Assembly: GCF_034263275.1 (NCBI RefSeq)
Contig: NZ_CP139559.1
Coordinates: 5,084,001-5,148,000 of the forward strand
Length of the DNA stretch: 64,000 nucleotides
Source of the DNA: Mucilaginibacter sp. cycad4
GTDB lineage: Bacteria; Bacteroidota; Bacteroidia; Sphingobacteriales; Sphingobacteriaceae
Direction of reading: 5' to 3'
Shown: piece after piece, positions 17,575-24,815 of the stretch
How the letters are laid out: each line of letters begins with the position of its first letter
How positions within the stretch are numbered: position 1 is the stretch's first letter
Made by a program: the position numbers and the translations under genes
Notes under the pieces: generated by a model
Told to the model about the DNA's origin: nothing
What the model saw: only the letters and a program-made list of their open reading frames with translations
Databases searched by the model: none

Positions 17575-17615
17575 CAAACTGAATTATGCACGCAGTGCGT
17601 GCATAATTCAGTTTG
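17575..17615. repeat. CAGTG-centred palindrome, copy 2 (41 bases, perfect)
   Basis: A perfect 20-bp inverted repeat around one G at 17595. The left arm is CAAACTGAATTATGCACGCA and the right arm is its exact complement. It is the longest member of the family; the core arms GAATTATGCACGCA replace the GTGTCC-type interior of the others. Confidence 0.8.
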
Positions 17616-17689
17616 GCTAAAGGTGGTGCATTGGGCGATTTACGAATGCGGTCCGTTTATACATTAAAATTGAGTTGAACATTGAAAAT

Positions 17690-17718
17690 GAATTGTGCCC
17701 GCAGTGCAGGCACAATTC
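17690..17718. repeat. CAGTG-centred palindrome, copy 3
   Basis: Arms GAATTGTGCCCGCA and TGCAGGCACAATTC around G 17704, with one mismatch. Lies in the gene-free stretch between the HTH gene and the 81-aa gene. Confidence 0.75.
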
Positions 17719-17813
17719 GTCCACGTAAAAAATGCTCAACTAGCATTTATATAAAATTGTATAGGCGGTCGGTATAGTGTATGGCGCTAATTAGCCTTTT
17801 GCGATATGGAAAA

Positions 17814-18059
17814 TTAATCAACCAGTACTGCGATTGGTCCCAGCAGTTTTTCAAGTTCAGGATCTTGTTGATGTTCAAGGATTACTTGTAAAACCCCAAT
17901 CCGCTTCCAGTTACCGGCAATCAGCAATTCTTCTTTATGGTTGCGGGGCGTCAAAATCGCTAACCTTGCCTTTGAACTCTCGATCTCCGCCTTTAACTTA
18001 CCTGGGGCCATGGAACGGAAATTTTCCAAAGCTACCCGTGGGAATCTTGTCTTTTTCAT
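17814..18059 (-). CDS. Small hypothetical protein next to yhcG
   Basis: 81 aa, not recognised. It begins MKKTRFPRVALENFRSMAPG and continues with a charged helix (KLKAEIESSKARLAIL), HKEELLIAGNWKRIGVLQVI and an acidic helix (LEHQQDPELEKLL). It is on the same strand as yhcG, 102 bases downstream of it, with two palindromes (18098-18112 and 18116-18144) between. The basic start and amphipathic helices would allow nucleic-acid or partner binding; that is only a guess. Confidence 0.6.
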   Translation of the reverse strand: MKKTRFPRVALENFRSMAPGKLKAEIESSKARLAILTPRNHKEELLIAGNWKRIGVLQVILEHQQDPELEKLLGPIAVLVD

Positions 18060-18091
18060 AACTATAGTTTGGTTCTTGTTTTGATTAATAA

Positions 18092-18118
18092 TTTGACATC
18101 ACAAATTGTGATATCAAA
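18092..18118. repeat. Palindrome before the 81-aa gene
   Basis: Core ATCACAA-A-TTGTGAT (18098-18112) flanked by TTTGA and TCAAA, with one mismatch between core and flanks. It directly abuts the CAGTG-type copy 4 and lies 33 bases upstream of the 81-aa gene start, so it may be an operator. Confidence 0.6.
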
Positions 18119-18144
18119 TTGTGCAGACACTGCCTGCACAATTT
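18116..18144. repeat. CAGTG-centred palindrome, copy 4 (minus orientation)
   Basis: Arms AAATTGTGCAGACA and TGCCTGCACAATTT around C 18130, one mismatch; the centre reads CAGTG on the minus strand. It starts 17 bases after the yhcG stop codon and could also end that transcript. Confidence 0.75.
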
Positions 18145-18161
18145 AAATAAATGCTTTCCGG

Positions 18162-19169
18162 CTATTCTATTTCTTTCTGTTGTTGTTTAATGACCTCGTT
18201 CTGAATTTCCTCAGAAAGCTGTTCTGCTGTCGGTAAGTAAAGCTGGTATTTAGAAGCGAAAACATTGCTCTTTTCCGGCAAGGTAAATTTGACTACCGTG
18301 TCGTTTTTCTCAAGACAGAGCAAAATCCCGATAGTCGGAGTTTCATGTGCCAGCTTTTCTATTCGGTCATAATAATTGACATACATCTGCAATTGCCCTA
18401 AATCCTGATGCGTGATCTTATGCGTTTTCAATTCAATAATAACAAAGCATTGAAGTAAGCGATTATAGAATACTAGATCAACAAAAAAGTCGTCACCATC
18501 GAGGTGTATACGCTTTTGCCGGGCTACAAAGGAAAAGCCGTTGCCCAACTCCAGCATGAATTCCTGGAGATGGGTAATAAGGGCATTTTCTAAATCCTTT
18601 TCATAATAGGCCGCTTCTGGCTTAAGCCCTAAAAATTCAAGCACCATGGGGTCCTTGATGATCTCCTTCGCATCTGCCGGCTGCTTTTCATTTCTCGCTA
18701 CTGACAAGACTTTTTCTTTATCTGTGCTTAGTAAAAGCCTTTCGTAAAGCTGACTGCTGATTTGTCGATCCAATTGTCTGGCTGTCCAATTGTTCTTCAC
18801 TGATTCCTGCAAATAAAATTGAATTTTTTCGTCGTTGTTAATCGTAAGTATGAACCTGAAATGAGACCAACTCAATTGTGTCCACAGTGTGGACACAATT
18901 GGAAATTTCCTATAGAACTGTCGGATACGGTTAAGGTTCCTTACCGCAAACCCTTCGCCAAACTGAGGTTTTAACTGGTCGGCGAGATACCCTATTAACC
19001 GCTCTCCGTATACCGCTCGCTCTCGACTATGTTGTTCCTCTTCAAAAATTCTTTTTCCAATGCTCCAGTACATCAGTACCCTTTGATGGTCGACGGCCCG
19101 AATGGCAGCTGTCTGAGCATTGTTAATTATGCTTTTTATCTCGTCGATGATGATCGCATCTGATTTCAT
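18162..19169 (-). CDS. yhcG: YhcG/DUF1016-family PD-(D/E)xK nuclease
   Basis: 335 aa, typical length. The N-terminal DUF1016 domain shows VLMYWSIGKRIFEEEQ, YGERLIGYLADQLKPQFGEG, FAVRNLNRIRQFYRKFP and LSWSHFRFILTI. The C-terminal nuclease-like domain shows LVFYNRLLQCFVIIELKTHK with the Asp before it and the Glu-x-Lys pair, then LGQLQMYVNYYD. The family is found widely on mobile elements and in defence islands; its activity is poorly known. Odd: bases 18874-18900, encoding residues 91-99 (IVSTLWTQL) in a conserved stretch, form a perfect 27-base palindrome of the same family as the intergenic copies. The start ATG overlaps the integrase stop by 4 bases, so the two are coupled. Confidence 0.9.
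   Translation of the reverse strand: MKSDAIIIDEIKSIINNAQTAAIRAVDHQRVLMYWSIGKRIFEEEQHSRERAVYGERLIGYLADQLKPQFGEGFAVRNLNRIRQFYRKFPIVSTLWTQLSWSHFRFILTINNDEKIQFYLQESVKNNWTARQLDRQISSQLYERLLLSTDKEKVLSVARNEKQPADAKEIIKDPMVLEFLGLKPEAAYYEKDLENALITHLQEFMLELGNGFSFVARQKRIHLDGDDFFVDLVFYNRLLQCFVIIELKTHKITHQDLGQLQMYVNYYDRIEKLAHETPTIGILLCLEKNDTVVKFTLPEKSNVFASKYQLYLPTAEQLSEEIQNEVIKQQQKEIE
18874..18900. repeat. CAGTG-centred palindrome, copy 5, inside yhcG
   Basis: Arms AATTGTGTCCACA and TGTGGACACAATT around G 18887, perfect over 27 bases. It is in frame within yhcG and encodes residues 91-99. The other members of the family lie outside genes in the next 1.4 kb. Confidence 0.85.
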
Positions 19170-20422
19170 ACCAATTCCTCCTTCAATTTTTGTCCTGCTC
19201 GATTTGCTTCAAGGCGCTCCTTTAAGGCCTGCATATCCCGGTTGACCTTCTTATCCTTCATCTTTGCATAAATTTGAGTCGTGGCAAATTTGGCATGACC
19301 AAGCATCTTGCTGACAGTTTCCAACGGCACATCATTCTCCAGGGTCACCGTAGTCGCGAAAGTGTGCCGCGCAATATGCGTGGTTAATACCTTTTCAATA
19401 CCCGCCAGATCGCCTATTTCCTTTAAATAGGCATTCATTTTTTGATTGCTCTTAACCGGTAACAAGCGATTCTCGATGATTCTGGCATCATGTTCAGCAT
19501 ACCGCTCGATGATCTCAATGGCTTGCGGGATCAATGGAACGTTGGATTCAATGGCGGTTTTGGTACGTGTAGTTTTAACCCCGGTGACACCATCCGCGCC
19601 GGTGATCACATGCTGAGGGGTTAACTTATCTACGTCGACAAAAGCATAACCGGTATAGCAGCAGAACAGGAAGGTGTCCCTTACTTCTGCCAGACGCTTC
19701 ACTTTGAAATTGTAGGCGGCCAGGGCATTGATCTCCTCCCATTCTAATTCAAGACGATTGACCTTATTATAAGTACATTTAAAAAGGTTGAATGGATTGT
19801 GACTCATCCATTGATTGTTTACCGCAAGGTTGATGATCTTTTTGAGGTTCTTGATATAACGCATGGCCGTGTTATGCTCGATCTTATCCTCCGTTTTAAG
19901 GTACATTTCTAACCCGGTCACAAATCCGTAGTCGATTGATTCGAGGTAGATGTCCGGCTTTTTGTAGCGCCATTGAATATATGCTGCAGTTTTTTTGCGG
20001 ACCGTCTTGTACTTAGTGAGCGTAGCCCGGACAAAATCTTTGTCGAGCAATTTCTCCAGTTGGTTATTATGCTCATCGAAAACTTCCAGCAACATGCGAT
20101 GATTCGCACCCTCCCCGGTGTATTTCTGCTTGATCTTTTCAGCAGTGATGAAATCTTCCGTACGTTTAAGGTCGTCAAAAGCGCGCCGTATCTCGTTGAT
20201 CGCCTCTATGATCTGGGTATTGATGTCTCTTACCTCCGAACCATTCCCTCTTACATAACCGGTTTCTGCATCCCATTTTGGGGGATCGACTTTTCGGCCG
20301 AGTGAGATCTCTGCGCGTTTGCTTAGGTAAGTGATCCGCGCGTACAACGGCACCATACCTTGTGCATCTGTTTTCCTTTTGTCAGCCCAGATCAGGACTG
20401 AAAACTTTTGTGCATTTTTCAT
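19166..20422 (-). CDS. Tyrosine recombinase/integrase of the mobile island
   Basis: 418 aa. The N-terminal arm-binding part (SVLIWADKRKTDAQGMVPLY, ARITYLSKRAEISLGRKVD) and SAM-like core-binding domain are typical of Bacteroidota element integrases. The catalytic domain has LTTHIARHTFATT (His-x-x-Arg), MLGHAKFATTQIYAKMKDKK with the nucleophile Tyr385 and LGH. The first catalytic Arg expected in the TGLR motif is not there: the sequence is CCYTGYAFVDVDKLTPQHV. That substitution (Ala for Arg) is, from memory, common in this branch. It integrates and excises the element; the tRNA-Asp gene 500 bases away is a candidate target. yhcG overlaps its 3' end by 4 bases. Confidence 0.93.
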   Translation of the reverse strand: MKNAQKFSVLIWADKRKTDAQGMVPLYARITYLSKRAEISLGRKVDPPKWDAETGYVRGNGSEVRDINTQIIEAINEIRRAFDDLKRTEDFITAEKIKQKYTGEGANHRMLLEVFDEHNNQLEKLLDKDFVRATLTKYKTVRKKTAAYIQWRYKKPDIYLESIDYGFVTGLEMYLKTEDKIEHNTAMRYIKNLKKIINLAVNNQWMSHNPFNLFKCTYNKVNRLELEWEEINALAAYNFKVKRLAEVRDTFLFCCYTGYAFVDVDKLTPQHVITGADGVTGVKTTRTKTAIESNVPLIPQAIEIIERYAEHDARIIENRLLPVKSNQKMNAYLKEIGDLAGIEKVLTTHIARHTFATTVTLENDVPLETVSKMLGHAKFATTQIYAKMKDKKVNRDMQALKERLEANRAGQKLKEELV

Positions 20423-20863
20423 TTGAATAAAATTTTAAATACCTGATAATTAATCAGGTCACGAAAACTCGCTTTTCATGACCAATTTCCACTTATTCAA
20501 GTGCTTCAAAATCAATCAATTAACCCACTATTCGGTGACCTTTTTCAGGTAGATAAAACAGGTCACCGCTATAGTCACCAAAACGAAGATTTGCATCATT
20601 TTTGGTGGGACCCGAACCCTCGGTCCAAACGGGACCGAGCTCATTTTAAATGACCTGATCCAAGTCTTAATCCGGGCCAATTATAAGTCCTAAAATTTGC
20701 GATAATTTGAGGTGTTTTACGCCCTGAAATTATGAATACAAATAATTGATTTACAATCAGTTAATCATTGATTTGGTGACTAAATTAGGTGTTCTGAACC
20801 AGTCACCGAATAGGCCGCTGGATGGGTCATAAATGCTGAGATATTTTGCGGTTTTTTGGGTAT
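20423..20863. other. Putative attachment/regulatory region between integrase and tRNA-Asp
   Basis: No gene. Several inverted repeats are present. TATTCGGTGAC (20529-20539) is matched by GTCACCGAATA (20802-20812). CGGTGACCT (20533-20541) is matched by AGGTCACCG. CTCGGTCC (20619-20626) is matched by GGACCGAG (20632-20639). The GGTGAC motif recurs (also 20574 on the minus sense and 20775), as expected for integrase arm sites. The hairpin's left flank, read on the minus strand, is GAGGGTTCGGGTCCCACC, similar to the T-arm and 3' end of a tRNA. I did not find a second copy of the tRNA-Asp 3' end near 8.5 kb. Confidence 0.45.
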
Positions 20864-20899
20864 AAAAAAAGCGCTTAGACCAGTAATCTAAGCGCTTTT
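20864..20899 (-). terminator. Terminator downstream of tRNA-Asp
   Basis: Stem AAAAGCGCTTAGA/TCTAAGCGCTTTT with a 7-base loop. Read on the minus strand it ends in a run of seven T, 24 bases past the tRNA 3' end. It is also nearly symmetric and could work in both directions. Confidence 0.75.
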
Positions 20900-20922
20900 G
20901 ATGTGCCTTGCGGCTCTTTTAG

Positions 20923-20996
20923 CGGAATGGACGGGACTCGAACCCGCGACCCCATGCGTGACAGGCATGTATTCTAACCAGCTGAACTACCACTCC
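20923..20996 (-). tRNA. trnD: tRNA-Asp (anticodon GTC)
   Basis: 74 bases. The acceptor arms GGAGTGG and CCATTCC pair with one G-T wobble; the discriminator base is G. The D arm is seen in TAGTTCAGCTGGTTAGAATA, the anticodon loop CTGTCAC gives GTC, and the T arm is GCGGGTTCGAGTCCCGT. CCA is not encoded. The 3' end points to the integrase of the island, the usual arrangement for an element inserted at a tRNA gene. Confidence 0.97.
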
Positions 20997-21010
20997 TCCG
21001 TTTGGGTGTG

Positions 21011-21040
21011 CAAATATACAAACCATTTTAATTTACACAA
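21011..21040 (-). promoter_or_regulatory. Promoter of tRNA-Asp (TTG-N19-TATATTTG)
   Basis: On the minus strand, TATATTTG (21011-21018) is preceded after 19 bases by TTG (21038-21040). This fits the Bacteroidota housekeeping consensus TTG-N17-23-TAnnTTTG. The distance to the tRNA 5' end is 14 bases. Confidence 0.75.
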
Positions 21041-21193
21041 ATTGTTTTTTCAAAAAAGTTGGTTTAATCCAAATTCAGCAGTATTTTTTGATTGGCAGAC
21101 TCTTTTGCACAGATAGTAAACCATTGGTTTTCAGATTTAAATAGCAAAATATCAAAGCAGGTTGCTCCGCAATTTTTTTTTGAAAAAAATATT

Positions 21194-23584
21194 CTATCGC
21201 ACTTTAAAGTTAAAATATTGGCTTGCGGCGTCGCCTTGTGCCGTAATTCCCTGTACAATTCCTATGTATTTACCTGTTTGATCAGACGTATAGAACGACA
21301 ACTGTTTTTTGCCCGGGGCCGAAGTATTGATATCGGGTGCCCAAAAAAGCAGGTTCCTGAAATCGGGGACCCTGCTTTTAGCAGTCTGTTCCGTGTCATA
21401 TACCGGCGAATAAAACTCACGTTGCAATTGCAGGCCTTCATAATCGAGCACCACTGCCCTTGGGTCTATTTCAACACCACCAAGATCGCCCTTATAGGTT
21501 GTAAAGCTTAATATACCCTCGTATACCGACGGGCCCCAATAATACCGGTACGGAACATCTTCGAGCTTACGGACTTTCAACGGGTCAATAGCCATAACCT
21601 TGTCTATATTAAAAACGGGGACGTCGTCAAGCATTACTAACGGGTCGCCATCTAAAAACCCATTATCATTAAGTACCTTAATGTGATAGCGTTTTTGTGA
21701 TCTGTTAACCCAAACCTCTCTTACATACTCCCTCAGCACTTCTTCCATTGTAGTAAAACGGGTATAGTTATCTAAAAGGTAGGTTTTATAGGGGCTTACA
21801 TAAAAGCCCGAGCTATCAACCTGCGGCTCATAAAAGTGCTTGATCTTATTGCTTAAATAAATATTTTGAACTTGCATGCCCAGGCTTCCTTCCTCAATGG
21901 CATTTTGCATGCCCCCGGTAAGGTTAAATTCGGACACAGGGTATTTCGAGTATTGTTCAGAAAAGGGGCTTAAAATATCAATATGATAGGCCGTATCCCG
22001 TTCTGAATTGGTTTGAACCACTATTTCGCCGGGGCCATAAAGTTGCCTTGTATTAAAAACTAACCTGCCTGCCGAATCGCTTTTTGCGGCATAAAGCTGT
22101 ACGCGTTTTCCCGGAACACTTAAATAGGCAACTATATCTTTGGCAACACCGCCGGTTCGCGTATTAGTTATTTTACCGGTAACCAGGTGCCCGTCATACT
22201 CTGGAAAAAAGCTGAATGCCGCCGTCTTACTACTAAGCACATTATCCCACTGAAACCTTCGCCAGCCTTGTGTAAGCATGAGGTTATCAAGGGCAGTGTC
22301 GGCTTCAGCATCGGCATCTTTTAAATAGTAACCAGGAGATTCTATATTTCCCCGCAAATCTGACTTGAGCCACAGATAACTGAATATTTCGCCGGCATCA
22401 ATATTTTGTAATGAATCAATCTTATAAACAGACATCGACAGGTTGGCCGATTTCACCTGCCCCAAAAAATCTTTAGCAACAATATCTACACTTACTTTTC
22501 TACGGTGTGCATATGAAGCCTGATCAGCAGTGGCCTCGATAATGAGGTTTTGTTTGGGCCGTTTAAAATAAAGCCTTTCGCATACAGGTTGCCTGGCGCT
22601 ATTGAAAATTGTTAAGTGCGATATTCCTTCGCCCAATTTAGCTTTATCAAGTATAAAGCTGGCTGTGCCGCTATTAAAAGATGCCGTCATAGCCAATTTA
22701 ACTGATTGCTTTGTATGAGCAAACAGGTATAATTCGCCGGCTTCAAAACCGGCCCCCTTTACTGTGATCTCTACCTGTGTGCTACCTAAATCTTTTACCG
22801 CCATTACATAACCCCGGCTATTAACTGCGGGCAAATCTTTGGTAACAGGCGGGGTACCGCTCGATTTAATAACAGCTGTATAAATATTCCCGCCCGTCGG
22901 GGTAAATAAAAAGCTGCCGATACCAAATTTCAGCGGCCGGAAGCGCGCCACCGTATCGTGTTTCTGATCAATAATAAAGCCTCTGTATTCACTTAATCCT
23001 CTACCATCCGGTGCTGTAACTTTAAAGGCAACTTTACTGTTAATACCCGCAACGAGGTTCCCTCCTTCCGGGAAAAACTGAACGTCATAGTCTGATGGCA
23101 ACGCCTTAACCTGTGTTTCGGGAGATTTTAACGGGTTGACAATGGTTATAGCCTTTTCAAAATAATAATCAGGGCTAAAATTTTTCATCCAGTTGGTATA
23201 GGCCCTTAACTTATAATTGCCATTACTTGCCGATACCGGTATATAAACAGACCCATTTCCAAGGCCGTTTTTCATTTCTATTTTAGTTTGTATTATGGCA
23301 TTTTGCTTGCTGTCCAATACATCAACATATACAACTTTACTAAGGCCAAGCGGCTTGTGATAAGTAGCATCAACGTTATATACTTTAAACCACAAAATTT
23401 CGCCGGTGATATATGCGCTTTTATCAGTATGCACAAATATCTTTTCCTGCACAATAGTTTGGCCGTACTTATTAAAGCTATCGGAAATCTGACCTATTGT
23501 TTGCGCCACCCCGCTTAATGATAACAGCAGCATACCTGAAAGCAATGGAACGATAGCAAGTTTTTTAATTTCTTTCATAGCCAA
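21194..23584 (-). CDS. Large secreted MG2/TonB-plug-like protein of a TonB receptor operon
   Basis: 796 aa. The signal peptide ends near LSLSGVAQ. An early beta-sandwich part (EKIFVHTDKSAYITGEILWF, KVYNVDATYHKPLGLSKVVY) is like the MG2 domain of alpha-2-macroglobulin-type proteins. A later part (GFLDGDPLVMLDDVPVFNID, then KVRKLEDVPYRYYWGPSVYE) is like a TonB receptor plug, though no beta-barrel follows. Bacteroidota carry many such proteins with no assigned role; surface or periplasmic binding is likely. It is the last gene of the minus-strand operon behind the DUF4249 gene (46 bp gap), so it probably works with that receptor complex. Confidence 0.75.
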   Translation of the reverse strand: MAMKEIKKLAIVPLLSGMLLLSLSGVAQTIGQISDSFNKYGQTIVQEKIFVHTDKSAYITGEILWFKVYNVDATYHKPLGLSKVVYVDVLDSKQNAIIQTKIEMKNGLGNGSVYIPVSASNGNYKLRAYTNWMKNFSPDYYFEKAITIVNPLKSPETQVKALPSDYDVQFFPEGGNLVAGINSKVAFKVTAPDGRGLSEYRGFIIDQKHDTVARFRPLKFGIGSFLFTPTGGNIYTAVIKSSGTPPVTKDLPAVNSRGYVMAVKDLGSTQVEITVKGAGFEAGELYLFAHTKQSVKLAMTASFNSGTASFILDKAKLGEGISHLTIFNSARQPVCERLYFKRPKQNLIIEATADQASYAHRRKVSVDIVAKDFLGQVKSANLSMSVYKIDSLQNIDAGEIFSYLWLKSDLRGNIESPGYYLKDADAEADTALDNLMLTQGWRRFQWDNVLSSKTAAFSFFPEYDGHLVTGKITNTRTGGVAKDIVAYLSVPGKRVQLYAAKSDSAGRLVFNTRQLYGPGEIVVQTNSERDTAYHIDILSPFSEQYSKYPVSEFNLTGGMQNAIEEGSLGMQVQNIYLSNKIKHFYEPQVDSSGFYVSPYKTYLLDNYTRFTTMEEVLREYVREVWVNRSQKRYHIKVLNDNGFLDGDPLVMLDDVPVFNIDKVMAIDPLKVRKLEDVPYRYYWGPSVYEGILSFTTYKGDLGGVEIDPRAVVLDYEGLQLQREFYSPVYDTEQTAKSRVPDFRNLLFWAPDINTSAPGKKQLSFYTSDQTGKYIGIVQGITAQGDAASQYFNFKVR

Positions 23585-23630
23585 AATCTTATTGATTTGT
23601 TTTCATGGCATTATTTATATTTTTTATTTT

Positions 23631-24815
23631 CTATCTCTCTTTCCAAAATGAGGGCGTTTGCACCCACCCCCTGATCCTGCAATCAGTACATTCAATCGAT
23701 GAATAAGTATACCCTATTACAGCCATTTTCTCGGTTATATCAAGAACTGGTATGGCTCCACCATTGATTATTATGCCCAGTACATCATTTTGTTTGGTTT
23801 TAGGGTTAAAAATAAGTGCAGTATCAGGCGGGCCGCAATCATACGGATATGCTGTCACCCATTCGCGGGGGAGATCGGCATTATCAATAAATACCCTTTT
23901 GGATTGAATATTGGTTACACTTATATAACCAATAACGGGCTCGGCCGGATCTTTAAGGTTGTGGATATTGCCTGTTAGCTGTGATGGCTGTGCATCGAAT
24001 ATACTGCCTAATTGTTCCGTGTTTTTTTTCATGTTTTCCCAAAACTGGTAAGCTTCTTTTGTTAAAGCATACTGTTTCAGAAAAATGGAATAACGCATTT
24101 CAATTTTTTCAGATGTTGAAGCTATGGTTGTTACAGGTTGCTGAAATATCACATCCTGCGATAGTTTAGCTGATGACCCTATCACTATGGTACTTGATCT
24201 GTCTCCCGTAAAACAATAATAACTGCTTTCGCTGGGTGGCCGAAAAACAACTGCTTTAGCCACAGGATCAACCATATATGCCGATTGGTATTTGGAGTGG
24301 AACCGCCAGGTTTCATCATAACTCCAACGGTAATATCGGGTGTTATTTGCAGCATCATGCGTATTTACATAGATCTGTACATTGTTGTTTTTAATATAAA
24401 ACCCAATACTGTCAATGGGCTGCGTTTTTTTCACCTCTACATAATCAGATGCATATTCCTTGCTATCATTAGTAATAATGTGCAACCGGTATTTTTTTGA
24501 CGCATCCAGGTTAAGCCCGGCTGTAATGTAGGCTCCATTTCCCTGTGGTGTAAGTGAATATACTGTTCCCCCTTCAGCCTCAACGGATACAGCGCAGTTA
24601 TCAACCCCGCTTGTACTTACGCTACCCGAAATATTAACCGTTCTGCTTAGTTTTATTATTGTTGAATCGCTGCCATTGTTTATCACCCCTTCAACAACGA
24701 GGTAATGATTGGGAGAGTCAACAATTTTAGGGTTATAAGGCTTTTTACAGGCATTATATATACCTCCCAGCAACAATAAAATCAATATGTATCGTTTTCC
24801 TTTCATCACTTTCAA
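23631..24815 (-). CDS. DUF4249 lipoprotein, partner of TonB receptor
   Basis: 394 aa. The lipoprotein signal ends LLLLGGIYNACKK, giving Cys22 or so as the lipid anchor. The N-terminal beta-sandwich (HYLVVEGVINNGSDSTIIKL, SRTVNISGSVSTSGVDNCAV) and the later FDAQPSQLTGNIHNLKDPAE with VIGYISVTNIQSKRVFI match DUF4249. The C-terminus carries a Cys pair (SIECTDCRIRGWVQTPSFW). DUF4249 proteins accompany TonB receptors and are likely surface-exposed partners comparable to SusD. Its start follows the receptor stop with no gap. Confidence 0.88.
   Translation of the reverse strand: MKVMKGKRYILILLLLGGIYNACKKPYNPKIVDSPNHYLVVEGVINNGSDSTIIKLSRTVNISGSVSTSGVDNCAVSVEAEGGTVYSLTPQGNGAYITAGLNLDASKKYRLHIITNDSKEYASDYVEVKKTQPIDSIGFYIKNNNVQIYVNTHDAANNTRYYRWSYDETWRFHSKYQSAYMVDPVAKAVVFRPPSESSYYCFTGDRSSTIVIGSSAKLSQDVIFQQPVTTIASTSEKIEMRYSIFLKQYALTKEAYQFWENMKKNTEQLGSIFDAQPSQLTGNIHNLKDPAEPVIGYISVTNIQSKRVFIDNADLPREWVTAYPYDCGPPDTALIFNPKTKQNDVLGIIINGGAIPVLDITEKMAVIGYTYSSIECTDCRIRGWVQTPSFWKER

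Noticed and set aside
17470..18144. CRISPR array formed by the palindromes
   Set aside because: The units vary in sequence, spacing is irregular and no constant repeat exists.
20898..21116. Plus-strand open frame with LAEWTGLEPATPCVTGMYSN
   Set aside because: It is the antisense reading of tRNA-Asp, a common false gene.
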